Source: Streptomyces sp. NBC_01716 (lineage in GTDB: Bacteria > Actinomycetota > Actinomycetes > Streptomycetales > Streptomycetaceae). Taken from it: a stretch of DNA of 64,000 bases. The notes below the pieces were generated by a model that worked only from the letters and a program-made list of their open reading frames with translations, was not told the origin of the DNA and searched no databases. Positions within the stretch are counted from its first letter, which is position 1. The number at the start of each line of letters is the position of its first letter. Below, in pieces: positions 14,654 through 23,559 of the stretch. Made by a program: the position numbers and the translations under genes. The DNA is taken from positions 806,001 to 870,000 of the forward strand of contig NZ_CP109181.1 in assembly GCF_036248275.1 (NCBI RefSeq). The letters are read 5' to 3'.

Positions 14654-17272
14654 TCAGGAGTTCGCGCACTCCATCGACGCCGGGTCGGATGCTTCACGGA
14701 TCAAGGTCTCGTGTGCCGCCTTGAGCCGCTTGACGTCGGGCTTCATGACCTTGCGGTCGTAGGTGAGCAGCCCGTTGAGTTCACCCTCCACATCGGTGAT
14801 CTGGGTGTAGACGGCTCCGTTGCTCCCCCGGCAGGCGAGGTTACGTACGTTGCCGAGCTGCCCCAGGTACTCGTCCGTGTACTTCTCCTGGTCGACGCCC
14901 ACATACGTGTGCTGGACCGGCCAGGCGTGGCCCGGTACGGCGAGCCCGAGGCCGCCGTACTCGCCGCTCACCAGCGCCCGTTTCCCGTCCGGCGCGGGCA
15001 GCAGAGGCGTCGGATAGCCGTGCGCGTCGGCGATGTCGCCGTTCTTGCCGTCGACGGCGCCGCAGCAGTTGATGCCGCTCATGTTGTTGACGAGCCGGGT
15101 CGGGTCCCAGCCCTTGGCCTGGTCGGCGATCCGCGCCTGGTCGTACTGGCCCCAGCCTTCGTTGAAGGGGACCCACATGATCACCGAGGGGCTGCTCGCG
15201 TGCTGGTCGATCATCTCCTTCATCTCGTGCTCGAACTGGGCCGCCGCCGGGGCGGCCGGGGACTTCGGCATCGACGGCATGTCCTGCCAGACGAGCAGCC
15301 CCAGCTTGTCCGCCCAGTAGAACCACCGGTCCGGCTCCACCTTGATGTGCTTGCGCACGGAGTTGTAGCCGAGTTCCTTGTGCTTCTTGAGGTCGAACGC
15401 GAGCGCCTCGTCAGTCGGCGCGGTGTGCAGCCCGTCCGGCCAGAAGCCCTGGTCGAGAGTGGCCATCAGGAAGACCGGCTTGCCGTTGAGTACGGTGCGC
15501 TGCGCGCCGTCGACCGTCTCGACCGCGATGGAGCGCATACCGAAGTAGCTGCCCAGCCGGTCGCCCGACCTCTCGTCACCGATCCGTACGTCCAGCTTGT
15601 ACAGGTGCGGATCCTCCGGCGACCACAGGTGCGGGTCGCGCACCGGCACACTGAGCGGCGCTCCCGTACGGCCCCTGACCGTGGCCACCTTGCGCTTGCC
15701 GTCGTACGCGGTCGCCGTGACCGGCACCCCGTCCCGTACGCCGCGCACCTCGACCGCCAGCTTCTCCGCGGCGACGTCCGGTGTGAGCTTGAGCGAGTCG
15801 GCGTGGTCGGCGGCGACCGGCTCCATCCAGACGGTCTGCCAGATGCCCGACGAGGAGGTGTAGAAGATGCCGCTCGGGTCGAGGCGCTGCTTGCCCATGG
15901 GCGGGTTCTCGCCGCCCGCCGCGTCGGTCGGGTCGTACACGCCGACGATCAGTTCCTGCGTACGGCCGGGCTTGAGGGCGTCGGTGACGTCCACGCTGAA
16001 CCGGTCGTAGCCGCCCTTGTGTTCGGTGACCTTCTTGCCGTTGACGTAGACGGTGGACTGCCAGTCGACGGCGTCGAAGTTCAGCTTCAGGCGCTTGCCG
16101 TCGCGGTGGCCGCCCTTCGCGCCGTCGCTGATGTCCCAGCTCTGCGGCACGGTGAAGGTACGGCGGTACCACATCCGGTCCTCGTGCCGTTCGAGACCGG
16201 AGAGCTGCGACTCGACGGGGTACGGGACGAGGATCTTCTCGGCCAGTTTCTTGCCCACCGGCGGGCTCTCGCCCTGCTCGGCGGCGGCGAACTGCCACTG
16301 TCCGTTGAGGTTGCGCCAGGCGTCGCGCGTCATCTGCGGACGCGGGTACTCGGGCAGCGCGTTGTCGGGGCCGACGTCCTTGGCCCACGGGGTGGAGAGC
16401 TGGTACTCGGACTTGTTGGGTCCGCTGCTCCAGAACTCACCGACGGGGTCGGCGTCCTGCGAGGCGAGACCGCCCTCGCCGTCGTAACGGATGTCGGCCG
16501 AGCCGCCCTTGCCGACCACGGGTTCCTTGAGGCCGACGAGCAGGCTCCGGGCGTCGGCGGGGTCCTTCTTCACCGAGCCGAGCGGCCACTCGGCGCCGCC
16601 GATGACCGCGTCGAGATGGCCGGCGATATCGGCCGGGACGGGGGCGAGGGGCTGCGCGAACTCCATCCGCAGGGTGCGGCCGTCGGCCAGGACGGTGGTG
16701 GCGATGGCGCCGTCGTACGCGTAGCCGTCGGGGAGACGGAAGGCGGAGGTGGGCACCGGCTCTTTCACGCCACCGGGTTCGGTCCAGCGCAGATGGAGGT
16801 TCGAGCCGCCGACGTTCTCGAAGAACTCGACCTTGATGTCGTACTCCTGACCTCCGGTGAGGTCGACCGGGTCGGCGGTCTGCTCCTTGTCCCAGTCGTC
16901 GACCCAGTGGTCGATGACGATCTCGCCGTCGACCCAGAGCCGGAACCCGTTGTCGCCGATCATCGAGAAGGTGTGGGGACCGCTCTGTTCAGGGACGATC
17001 TTCCCGGTCCAGCGGACGGTGGCGTGATCGGAGCTGCCCGTGGCCGTGGAGAGCCGGGACTCGAGGGAGTTGAAGTCGATCTGCGGGTCGAATCCGGTGG
17101 CCTTCAGCTCGTGGAAGTCGAAGGCTCCGGGTGCGGATGAGGAGTAGTACTCGCCCTTGAGTCCATGGGGCACGACCGGGTCGTCCGCGGCCGATGCGGT
17201 CGGGATCGCCGTGAGTCCGGCGACGCCCAGGACCGCGGCGAGCAGAAGGGCCAGATTTCTTCGGATGTGCAC
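14654..17272 (-). CDS. Secreted PA14-GH2 family glycoside hydrolase (beta-galactosidase/glucuronidase-like)
   Basis: 872 residues. The GTG start at 17272 has AGGAGG 4-5 nt upstream and opens a Sec signal peptide (RRNLALLLAAVLGVAGLTAI, cleavage after ASA). A PA14 domain (about 35-170) precedes the GH2 sugar-binding, immunoglobulin-like and TIM-barrel domains. The barrel shows the acid/base Glu in WVPFNEGWG and the probable nucleophile in VSGEYGG. PA14 domains often bind glycans, so the enzyme may act on polymer-bound sugar outside the cell. It is divergent from the LacI gene and the intervening DNA carries two operator-like palindromes. The matching sugar importer follows the LacI gene. Exact substrate cannot be read from sequence. 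Confidence 0.88.
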   Translation of the reverse strand: MHIRRNLALLLAAVLGVAGLTAIPTASAADDPVVPHGLKGEYYSSSAPGAFDFHELKATGFDPQIDFNSLESRLSTATGSSDHATVRWTGKIVPEQSGPHTFSMIGDNGFRLWVDGEIVIDHWVDDWDKEQTADPVDLTGGQEYDIKVEFFENVGGSNLHLRWTEPGGVKEPVPTSAFRLPDGYAYDGAIATTVLADGRTLRMEFAQPLAPVPADIAGHLDAVIGGAEWPLGSVKKDPADARSLLVGLKEPVVGKGGSADIRYDGEGGLASQDADPVGEFWSSGPNKSEYQLSTPWAKDVGPDNALPEYPRPQMTRDAWRNLNGQWQFAAAEQGESPPVGKKLAEKILVPYPVESQLSGLERHEDRMWYRRTFTVPQSWDISDGAKGGHRDGKRLKLNFDAVDWQSTVYVNGKKVTEHKGGYDRFSVDVTDALKPGRTQELIVGVYDPTDAAGGENPPMGKQRLDPSGIFYTSSSGIWQTVWMEPVAADHADSLKLTPDVAAEKLAVEVRGVRDGVPVTATAYDGKRKVATVRGRTGAPLSVPVRDPHLWSPEDPHLYKLDVRIGDERSGDRLGSYFGMRSIAVETVDGAQRTVLNGKPVFLMATLDQGFWPDGLHTAPTDEALAFDLKKHKELGYNSVRKHIKVEPDRWFYWADKLGLLVWQDMPSMPKSPAAPAAAQFEHEMKEMIDQHASSPSVIMWVPFNEGWGQYDQARIADQAKGWDPTRLVNNMSGINCCGAVDGKNGDIADAHGYPTPLLPAPDGKRALVSGEYGGLGLAVPGHAWPVQHTYVGVDQEKYTDEYLGQLGNVRNLACRGSNGAVYTQITDVEGELNGLLTYDRKVMKPDVKRLKAAHETLIREASDPASMECANS

Positions 17273-17304
17273 AAATCCTCCTGGCGGCTCGTTGCGCAAC
17301 TCTG

Positions 17305-17316
17305 TACAACGTTGGA
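17305..17316. promoter_or_regulatory. LacI-type operator, copy 1
   Basis: TACAACGTTGGA, 10 of 12 positions of the palindrome TACAACGTTGTA, lies 33 bp upstream of the GH2 start. It shares its core with the sites at 17394 and 18547. It probably binds the regulator encoded at 17454. Confidence 0.6.
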
Positions 17317-17393
17317 AGGAACGGCAGTCCGCATGACAACATGCCGTTCCACTTGCTGTCCAGGGCCATGACAAAGCGCAGTCCCGCAACGTA

Positions 17394-17405
17394 TATAACG
17401 TTGTA
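17394..17405. promoter_or_regulatory. LacI-type operator, copy 2
   Basis: TATAACGTTGTA, centred 89 bp from copy 1 and 49 bp upstream of the LacI start codon. Being close to the regulator's own start, it suggests autoregulation; two sites at this distance would permit looping between dimers. Confidence 0.6.
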
Positions 17406-17453
17406 CAGATTGGGCAGGGGCGACCTTCGGGCCGACCTCGGAGGGGAAATACG

Positions 17454-18488
17454 GTGACCGTCAGCCTCAAGGACGTCGCGGAGCGCGCGGGCGTTTCCAT
17501 CAAGACCGTTTCGAACGTGGTGAACAATTACCGACATGTCACCCCGGCGATGCGGGCCCGGGTCCAGCTGGCCATCGACGAGCTCGGCTACCGGCCGAAT
17601 CTCACGGCCCGCCATCTGCGCAAGGGACGCACGGGGATCATCGCGCTGGCCGTGCCCGAGCTGGGCAACCCGTACTTCGCCGAGCTGGCCGGCTCGGTCA
17701 TCGACGTGGCGGCGGAGCACGAGTACACGGTGCTGCTCGACCACACGGGGGGCCGCCGTGAGCAGGAGGTGCTGGTCAGCCAGGGCTTCCGGGCGCGGGT
17801 GATCGACGGGCTGATCCTGAGCCCGATCGAGCTGGAGACCGAGGATCTGCTCGGCCGTGACCAGGACGCGCCGCTGGTGCTGCTCGGGGAGCGGGAGTAC
17901 GACCTGCCGTACGACCACATCGCGATCGACAACGTGGCCGCGGCCCGGACGGCCGTACGGCATCTGCTCGATCTCGGCCGGTCGACGATCGCGTTCCTGG
18001 GCGCCAGGACCGACCGGGTCAACGAGCCGTCACATCTGCGGCTGCGCGGCTGGCGTGCCGAGCTGAAGGCGGCGGGGCTGCCGGCGCCGGACTCCCTGAT
18101 CGCCCCGACCGGCGGCTGGGACCACGCCAACGGCGCCGACGCGATGAATCAGTTGCTCGACTCGGGCGTGACGCCCGACGCGGTCTTCGCGTACAACGAC
18201 CTGATCGCCATCGGGGCGATGCGGGTGCTCTCCGAGCGGGGGCTGCGGGTCCCCGAGGACGTCGCGGTCGTCGGCTTCGACGACATCACGGAGGGCCGCT
18301 ACGGGGTTGTGACCCTCACCACGATCTCGCCGGACAAACAGACCATCGCCCGGCTCGCCGTGCGCTCCGTCGTCAACCGGCTGCTGGGCACCGGAGACCC
18401 CGTGGGCAACGGCTCCCGTGAACTCCGCGCCGATTTCCGGCTGGTGGAGCGGGAGAGCACGCTCGGCCGACGCCGGGACGGTCACTGA
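17454..18488 (+). CDS. LacI-family transcriptional repressor of the GH2/Ytf-like sugar locus
   Basis: 344 residues of standard LacI layout: HTH ([20 protein letters not shown], about 3-22) and hinge helix ([10 protein letters not shown]) followed by a periplasmic-binding-protein-like effector domain, with the family's VAVVGFDDI signature near the end. The GTG start is set by the family N-terminus. It is divergent from the GH2 gene and upstream of the importer. Three copies of one palindrome, before the GH2 gene, its own gene and the importer, make it the likely repressor of all three. The inducer is probably the transported sugar or its product. Confidence 0.92.
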   Translation: MTVSLKDVAERAGVSIKTVSNVVNNYRHVTPAMRARVQLAIDELGYRPNLTARHLRKGRTGIIALAVPELGNPYFAELAGSVIDVAAEHEYTVLLDHTGGRREQEVLVSQGFRARVIDGLILSPIELETEDLLGRDQDAPLVLLGEREYDLPYDHIAIDNVAAARTAVRHLLDLGRSTIAFLGARTDRVNEPSHLRLRGWRAELKAAGLPAPDSLIAPTGGWDHANGADAMNQLLDSGVTPDAVFAYNDLIAIGAMRVLSERGLRVPEDVAVVGFDDITEGRYGVVTLTTISPDKQTIARLAVRSVVNRLLGTGDPVGNGSRELRADFRLVERESTLGRRRDGH

Positions 18489-18546
18489 GCGCACCACCGG
18501 CCCCCACGCGCACAGCCGTTATCGCGCGAAGGCTTTACAGCCTCCG

Positions 18547-18558
18547 TACAACGATGTA
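18547..18558. promoter_or_regulatory. LacI-type operator, copy 3, upstream of the importer operon
   Basis: TACAACGATGTA, 11 of 12 to the palindrome TACAACGTTGTA, lies 160 bp before the substrate-binding protein start in the gap after the LacI gene. Its position suggests the importer has its own promoter under the same repressor. Confidence 0.6.
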
Positions 18559-18717
18559 AAAACCAGTTTCGAACGACTCCCGCACATCCGCTCCAGCAGT
18601 CCACCGGGCCGGCGGTCGATCCGACCGACGGCCCGGCAGTCCAGTTCGCCAGTTCTGTACGAGCCGACCTCCCGCGAGCTTCCCGGTCGCCGGGGCCGCG
18701 CCGAGATGGGGATCTCC

Positions 18718-19806
18718 ATGAAGCTTTCCGCCGTCCGCCGTACCACCACCACTACCGTCCTCGCCGCGAGTCTCGTCGGCGCGCTCGCGCTCAGCGGCTG
18801 CGCCAAGTCCGAGGACGACGCGTCAGACAAGAGCTCGTCGGCCGGCGAGAAGGACAGCGGCCAGGTCGTCGCCACGCCCGGCGCTGACGACAAGACCTGT
18901 GACATTGCGCAGTTCGGCGGCGAGAAGACCGACCTCAAGACCGCCACGGTCGGCTTCTCCCAGTCCGAGAAGGAGGCCAACCCCTTCCGGATCGCCGAGA
19001 CCGCGTCCATCAAGGCCGAGGCGAAGGAGCGCGGGATCAAGCTCCTGTCCGCCAACGCCCAGACGCAGTTCTCCAAGCAGATCAGCGATGTCCAGGACCT
19101 GATAGCCAAGGGCGCCGACCTGCTGGTGATCGCGCCCCTCAACTCCGACGGCTGGGGCCCTGTGCTGCGCAGCGCCGCGGCGAAGAAGATCCCGATCGTC
19201 ACCATCGACCGCAAGATCAACGCCACCGCCTGCAAGGACTATGTGAGCTTCATCGGCTCGGACTTCATCGAGCAGGGCAAGCGCGCGGCCGACCAGATGA
19301 TCGAGGCGACCGGTGGCAAGGGCGAGGTCGCGATCCTGCTCGGCGCCGCGGGCAACAACGTCACCACCGAGCGCACCAAGGGCTTCAAGGACCAGGTCGC
19401 GGCCAAGGCCCCTGATCTGAAGGTGGTGTTCGAGCAGACCGGTGAGTTCGCCCGTGAGAAGGGCCAGCAGGTCACCGAGCAGCTCATCCAGTCGAACCCG
19501 GGCATCAAGGGGATCTACGCCGAGAACGACGAGATGGGCCTGGGCGCCGTCAACGCCCTGAAGGGCGCGGGCAAGAAGGCCGGCGATGTCAAGATCGTGA
19601 CGGTCGACGGCACCCGTAACGCCGTCCAGGGCATCGTCGACGGCTGGATCTCCGGGGTCGTGGAGTCCAACCCGCGCTTCGGGCCGCTCGCCTTCCAGAC
19701 CCTCGATGCCTTCACCAAGGGTGAGAAGGTCGCGCAGGACATCGTCATCCAGGACGGCGCCTATACCCCGGAGAACGCCGAGGCCGATCTGGGCAAGGCT
19801 TTCTGA
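18718..19806 (+). CDS. Sugar ABC importer substrate-binding lipoprotein, YtfQ-like
   Basis: 362-residue lipoprotein. After MKLSAVRRTTTTTVLAASLV comes the lipobox ALSGC, so the protein is tethered outside the membrane. The mature part is a periplasmic_binding_4 (ribose/galactose-type) fold: VGFSQSEKEANPFR opens the first lobe and the hinge region follows VTIDRKINATACKDYVSFIGSDF. FSQSE.ANPFR is typical of the YtfQ (galactofuranose-binding) branch and supports a pentose/furanose-type sugar, though this is an inference. ATG at 18718 is used; an in-frame ATG four codons upstream also exists. First gene of a four-gene importer. Confidence 0.9.
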   Translation: MKLSAVRRTTTTTVLAASLVGALALSGCAKSEDDASDKSSSAGEKDSGQVVATPGADDKTCDIAQFGGEKTDLKTATVGFSQSEKEANPFRIAETASIKAEAKERGIKLLSANAQTQFSKQISDVQDLIAKGADLLVIAPLNSDGWGPVLRSAAAKKIPIVTIDRKINATACKDYVSFIGSDFIEQGKRAADQMIEATGGKGEVAILLGAAGNNVTTERTKGFKDQVAAKAPDLKVVFEQTGEFAREKGQQVTEQLIQSNPGIKGIYAENDEMGLGAVNALKGAGKKAGDVKIVTVDGTRNAVQGIVDGWISGVVESNPRFGPLAFQTLDAFTKGEKVAQDIVIQDGAYTPENAEADLGKAF

Positions 19807-19807
19807 C

Positions 19808-21433
19808 GTGCTGTCGGTCACCGGTCTGACCAAGACGTTCCCGGGCGCACGCGCGCTCGACGGCGTGGACTTCGCCGCCCTGCCGGGCGAGGTCCACGCG
19901 CTCATCGGCGAGAACGGCGCCGGGAAGTCCACCCTCATCAAGGTGCTCACCGGTGTGTACCAGCCCGACGAGGGCGAGATCGTCCACGACGGGCGCCCCG
20001 TGCGCTTCCAGACCCCGCTGGAGGCGCAGCACGCCGGGATCTCCACGATCTACCAGGAGGTCAACCTCGTCCCGCTGATGAGCGTGGCGCGCAATCTGTT
20101 CCTGGGGCGGGAGCCCCGGAACAGGCTCGGGCTCATCGACTTCCGCCGGATGCACGGCGAGGCCGACGAGGCGCTGCGCTCGCTGGGACTGCGGGTCGAC
20201 GTCAAGCGTCCGCTGCGGACGCTGGGCGTCGGGGCGCAGCAGATGGTGGCGCTCGCCAGGGCGGTCTCCGTCGACGCGCGGGTGGTCATCATGGACGAGC
20301 CGACGTCGTCGCTCGAACCACGCGAGGTGCGCACGCTGTTCGGTGTGATCCGGATGCTCAAGGAGCGCGACATCGCGGTGGTGTACGTGAGTCACCGGCT
20401 GGACGAACTGTACGAGGTCTGCGACAAGGTCACGGTGCTGCGCGACGGCAAGCTCGTGCACACCGGGCCGATCGCGGACCTCGACCGGCTGCGGCTGGTG
20501 TCGCTGATGCTCGGCCGTGAGATGGCCGAGGTGCGCGGCGAGGGGGTCACCAAGTTCACCGGCGACCACCACGCGGGTCGTGAACCGGTGCTCGGCGCAA
20601 CGGATCTGACGGTACGTCATACACTGCACCAGGTCTCGGTCGAGGTACGGCCCGGTGAGGTCGTGGGCCTCGGCGGGCTGCTCGGTTCGGGGCGCAGCGA
20701 GACGGCCAAGGCCATCGCGGGCGCGCTGCCGCCGGACTCGGGGAAGGTGGTGGTGGCGGGCTCCCCCGTGCGTACGGGCTCCACGCCCGCCGCCATCCGG
20801 GCCGGCATCAGCCTGCTGCCCGAGGACCGCAAGGCCGAGGGCATCGTCCCCGGGCTGTCGGTGCGGGAGAACATCGCGCTGGCCGCGCTCCCCGGGCTCT
20901 CCCGGTTCGGTCTGGTGGACGATGCCAAGGTCGACAAGATCGTGGACACCTTCATGAAGCGGCTGCGGATCAAGGCGTCCGGGCCGCACCAGAAGGTCGG
21001 CGAACTGTCCGGCGGCAATCAGCAGAAGGTGCTGCTCGCCCGCTGGCTGGCGATGCAGCCGAAGGTGCTGCTGCTCGACGAGCCGACCCGTGGCATCGAT
21101 GTCGGAGCCAAGGCCGAGGTGCAGGGCCTGATCGACGAACTCGCCGACGAGGGGCTCGGGGTGCTGCTGATCTCCTCCGACATGGAGGAGCTGATCGAGG
21201 GGTCGGACCGGGTGGTGGTCCTCAAGGACGGCGCCGTGGTCGCGGAGTTGACCGGCGACGACGTCACGGAGGACCGGTTGCTGCACGCGATCGCTGCGGC
21301 CCCGGAGTCGGACGCGGAGCTGAAGACGGTCGCGCCGGACGCCGCGGCGATCGTGGGTGCGGAGTCGCCGCCCCCGTCCGCTGCCCCGCCGGTCGACAAG
21401 ACCTCCTCAGGAGGGGAGACGGACCATGACTGA
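19808..21433 (+). CDS. Sugar ABC importer ATPase, two nucleotide-binding domains
   Basis: 541 residues, the double-domain type found with ribose/galactofuranose importers. Domain 1: Walker A GENGAGKST, Walker B VVIMDEPTSSL. Domain 2: degenerate P-loop GLLGSGRSETAK and an ABC signature LSGGNQQKV followed by Walker B LLLDEPTRGIDVG. The first-domain signature (LGVGAQQMVALARA) is the altered form usual in this family. GTG starts one base after the binding-protein stop. A roughly 50-residue Ala/Pro-rich tail follows the second domain and overlaps the next start by 8 bp. Confidence 0.93.
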   Translation: MLSVTGLTKTFPGARALDGVDFAALPGEVHALIGENGAGKSTLIKVLTGVYQPDEGEIVHDGRPVRFQTPLEAQHAGISTIYQEVNLVPLMSVARNLFLGREPRNRLGLIDFRRMHGEADEALRSLGLRVDVKRPLRTLGVGAQQMVALARAVSVDARVVIMDEPTSSLEPREVRTLFGVIRMLKERDIAVVYVSHRLDELYEVCDKVTVLRDGKLVHTGPIADLDRLRLVSLMLGREMAEVRGEGVTKFTGDHHAGREPVLGATDLTVRHTLHQVSVEVRPGEVVGLGGLLGSGRSETAKAIAGALPPDSGKVVVAGSPVRTGSTPAAIRAGISLLPEDRKAEGIVPGLSVRENIALAALPGLSRFGLVDDAKVDKIVDTFMKRLRIKASGPHQKVGELSGGNQQKVLLARWLAMQPKVLLLDEPTRGIDVGAKAEVQGLIDELADEGLGVLLISSDMEELIEGSDRVVVLKDGAVVAELTGDDVTEDRLLHAIAAAPESDAELKTVAPDAAAIVGAESPPPSAAPPVDKTSSGGETDHD

Positions 21434-22388
21434 ACTCGCCCTGAAGGGAACCCCCGTCGACCGCGCGCGGCTGCTGCGCCTGCTCCAGGACTACGGCGTG
21501 TACGCGGGCGTCGCCGTCCTGCTGCTGGTCAACATCGCGCTCACCCCGCACTTCCTGTCCACGGAGAACTTCCGGACCCAGGCCGTCCAGGTAGCGCCGG
21601 TGCTGATCGTCGCGCTGGGCATGGCGCTCGCGATCGGCAGCGAGGGCGTCGACCTGTCGGTCGGCTCGGTGATGGCCCTGTCGACGTCGCTGCTGTCGCT
21701 GTACCTCGGCTACGGGCCCTGGGTGGCGCTGATCGTCGCGATGATCGGCGGCGCTGTCATCGGCCTCGCGAACGGGTCGCTGATCGCGTTCATCGGCGTC
21801 CAGCCGATCGTCGCCACACTGGCGTTGATGGTCGCGGGACGCGGCATCGCCCTCGTGCTGCTGCCCCAGCTCAAGGACGTACGCGACCCGGGCATGTCGT
21901 CGCTGGGCTCGGGCGACGTGTTCGGGATTCCGTATCTCGTACTGATCGCCGCCGCCCTGGCGCTCCTCGTCGGATTCATCGTGAAGCGCACGACCTTCGG
22001 CCGGCAGCTCCTCGCGATCGGCGACAGCAGGCCCGCCGCACAGCTCGCCGGGCTCCCGGTGCGCCGTGTGCTGATCCTCGTCTATGTCATCGCCGGCGTG
22101 CTCGCCGCGATCGCGGGCGTGCTCGCCACCGCGCGGCTCCAGGCCAGCGACCCGACGTCGCTCGGCACGCTGATGGAACTGTCGGCGATCACCGCGGTCG
22201 TCGTCGGCGGCACTCCGCTCAGCGGCGGCCGGATCCGGATCGGCGGGACGGTGGCCGGCGCCGTACTGATCCAGCTGCTGACGGCGACGCTCATCAAGCA
22301 CGATCTGCCGCCCTCCTGGACGCAGATCGCCCAGGCAGTCGTGATCGTGCTCGCGGTCTACGCGGCACGCGAACGGGGAAAGCGATGA
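21426..22388 (+). CDS. Sugar ABC importer permease 1 (YtfT-like)
   Basis: 320-residue BPD_transp_2-type permease with eight to ten membrane helices and the family signature GSEGVDLSVGSVMALS in the first half. Starts at ATG 21426, overlapping the ATPase gene by 8 bp, and ends 4 bp into the next permease. Pairs with permease 2 to form the heterodimeric channel. Confidence 0.92.
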   Translation: MTELALKGTPVDRARLLRLLQDYGVYAGVAVLLLVNIALTPHFLSTENFRTQAVQVAPVLIVALGMALAIGSEGVDLSVGSVMALSTSLLSLYLGYGPWVALIVAMIGGAVIGLANGSLIAFIGVQPIVATLALMVAGRGIALVLLPQLKDVRDPGMSSLGSGDVFGIPYLVLIAAALALLVGFIVKRTTFGRQLLAIGDSRPAAQLAGLPVRRVLILVYVIAGVLAAIAGVLATARLQASDPTSLGTLMELSAITAVVVGGTPLSGGRIRIGGTVAGAVLIQLLTATLIKHDLPPSWTQIAQAVVIVLAVYAARERGKR

Positions 22389-23434
22389 CCCACACCCACA
22401 CGGAGCGTCCGGCCCGCGCCACGGGCGACGGCCCCTCCCCCGGCAAGGACACCCCCGACGAGGCACCGCTCGGCGCGAGCCGGGCCGACCATCTGAGCGC
22501 GCTCGCCCAGCAGCACGGCGCGCTCGTCACCCTGCTGCTCGTCGCCATCGGCGCGTCGATCGGCTTCGACACCTTCCTGACCGGCGACAACCTGGAGAAC
22601 ATGGCGGTCTCGTCGGCGTTCCTGGCGATCGTCGCCCTCGGGATGACCTTCGTGATCATCACCGGCGGTATCGACCTGTCCGTCGGCTCGCTCTTCGCGC
22701 TCGGCGGTGTGCTCGGCGCGTGGGGTTCGCAGTACGGCACGCTCGTCGCGCTGCTGCTGCCACTGGCCGTCTGCGGTCTGATCGGCCTCGTCAACGGACT
22801 GCTGATCGCGAAGGCGCGGCTCGCGCCGTTCATCGTCACGCTCGCCGCGATGCTCGCCGCCCGCGGCATCCTGCTGGCCATCACCGACGAGGGCTCCAAC
22901 ACCTATCTGGTGGACGAGAAGTCCTTCTTCGCGAGCCTCGGCCAGGAGAAGCTGCTGGGCGTCGGGGTGCCGGTGTGGATCACGGTGGCGCTCTTCGTGG
23001 CGGGCGCCGTGATGCTGCGGCGCAGCCGGTTCGGCCAGTACGTGTACGCGGTCGGCGGCAACGAGGACGCGGCGGCCCTGATGGGCGCGCCCGTGGCCCG
23101 TACGAAGATCGCCGTCTACACGCTCTCCGGACTGTGCGCCGGACTGGCCGGGGCGCTGAACGCGGCGTGGCTGGTCTCGGGCGTGACGATCCTCGGCACC
23201 GGCATGGAGCTGGAGGCGATCGCGGCCGTCGTCATCGGCGGCACGCTGCTGACGGGCGGCTTCGGCTTCATCAGCGGGTCGCTCGTGGGCGTTCTGCTGC
23301 TGAAGGTCATCCAGAACGTCATCAACCAGATCGGCTCGCTCGACTCGGCGTACCAACAGGTCGTCAGCGGCGCCTTCCTGGCGGTCGTGGTGATCGCCCA
23401 GACCTGGCTGGGCAGGCGGCGCCGGATGATGTGA
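22385..23434 (+). CDS. Sugar ABC importer permease 2 (YjfF-like)
   Basis: 349-residue BPD_transp_2 permease with a 40-residue hydrophilic N-terminal extension and ITGGIDLSVGSLFALGG as signature. ATGA overlap with permease 1. Last gene of the operon, closed by a perfect hairpin at 23455. A pair of different permeases with one double ATPase is the ytfQRT-yjfF arrangement. Confidence 0.92.
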   Translation: MTHTHTERPARATGDGPSPGKDTPDEAPLGASRADHLSALAQQHGALVTLLLVAIGASIGFDTFLTGDNLENMAVSSAFLAIVALGMTFVIITGGIDLSVGSLFALGGVLGAWGSQYGTLVALLLPLAVCGLIGLVNGLLIAKARLAPFIVTLAAMLAARGILLAITDEGSNTYLVDEKSFFASLGQEKLLGVGVPVWITVALFVAGAVMLRRSRFGQYVYAVGGNEDAAALMGAPVARTKIAVYTLSGLCAGLAGALNAAWLVSGVTILGTGMELEAIAAVVIGGTLLTGGFGFISGSLVGVLLLKVIQNVINQIGSLDSAYQQVVSGAFLAVVVIAQTWLGRRRRMM

Positions 23435-23454
23435 CGGGCGCGCGTTCCGTTCCC

Positions 23455-23488
23455 GGGCGCCGGAGGGGGTGAGGGCCCTCCGGCGCCC
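23455..23488. terminator. Perfect 13-bp hairpin after the importer operon
   Basis: GGGCGCCGGAGGG and CCCTCCGGCGCCC around an 8-nt loop, 20 bp beyond the last permease. It lies between convergent genes. The following 60 bp hold further CGGGACC/GGTCCCG dyads and repeated GGTCCG units that may act on the glgC side. Confidence 0.85.
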
Positions 23489-23559
23489 GAGGACGTGTCC
23501 GGGACCGGGTCCCGACCGGTCCGGTTTGATCCGGTCCGGTCCGGTCCCGAAGACATGCT

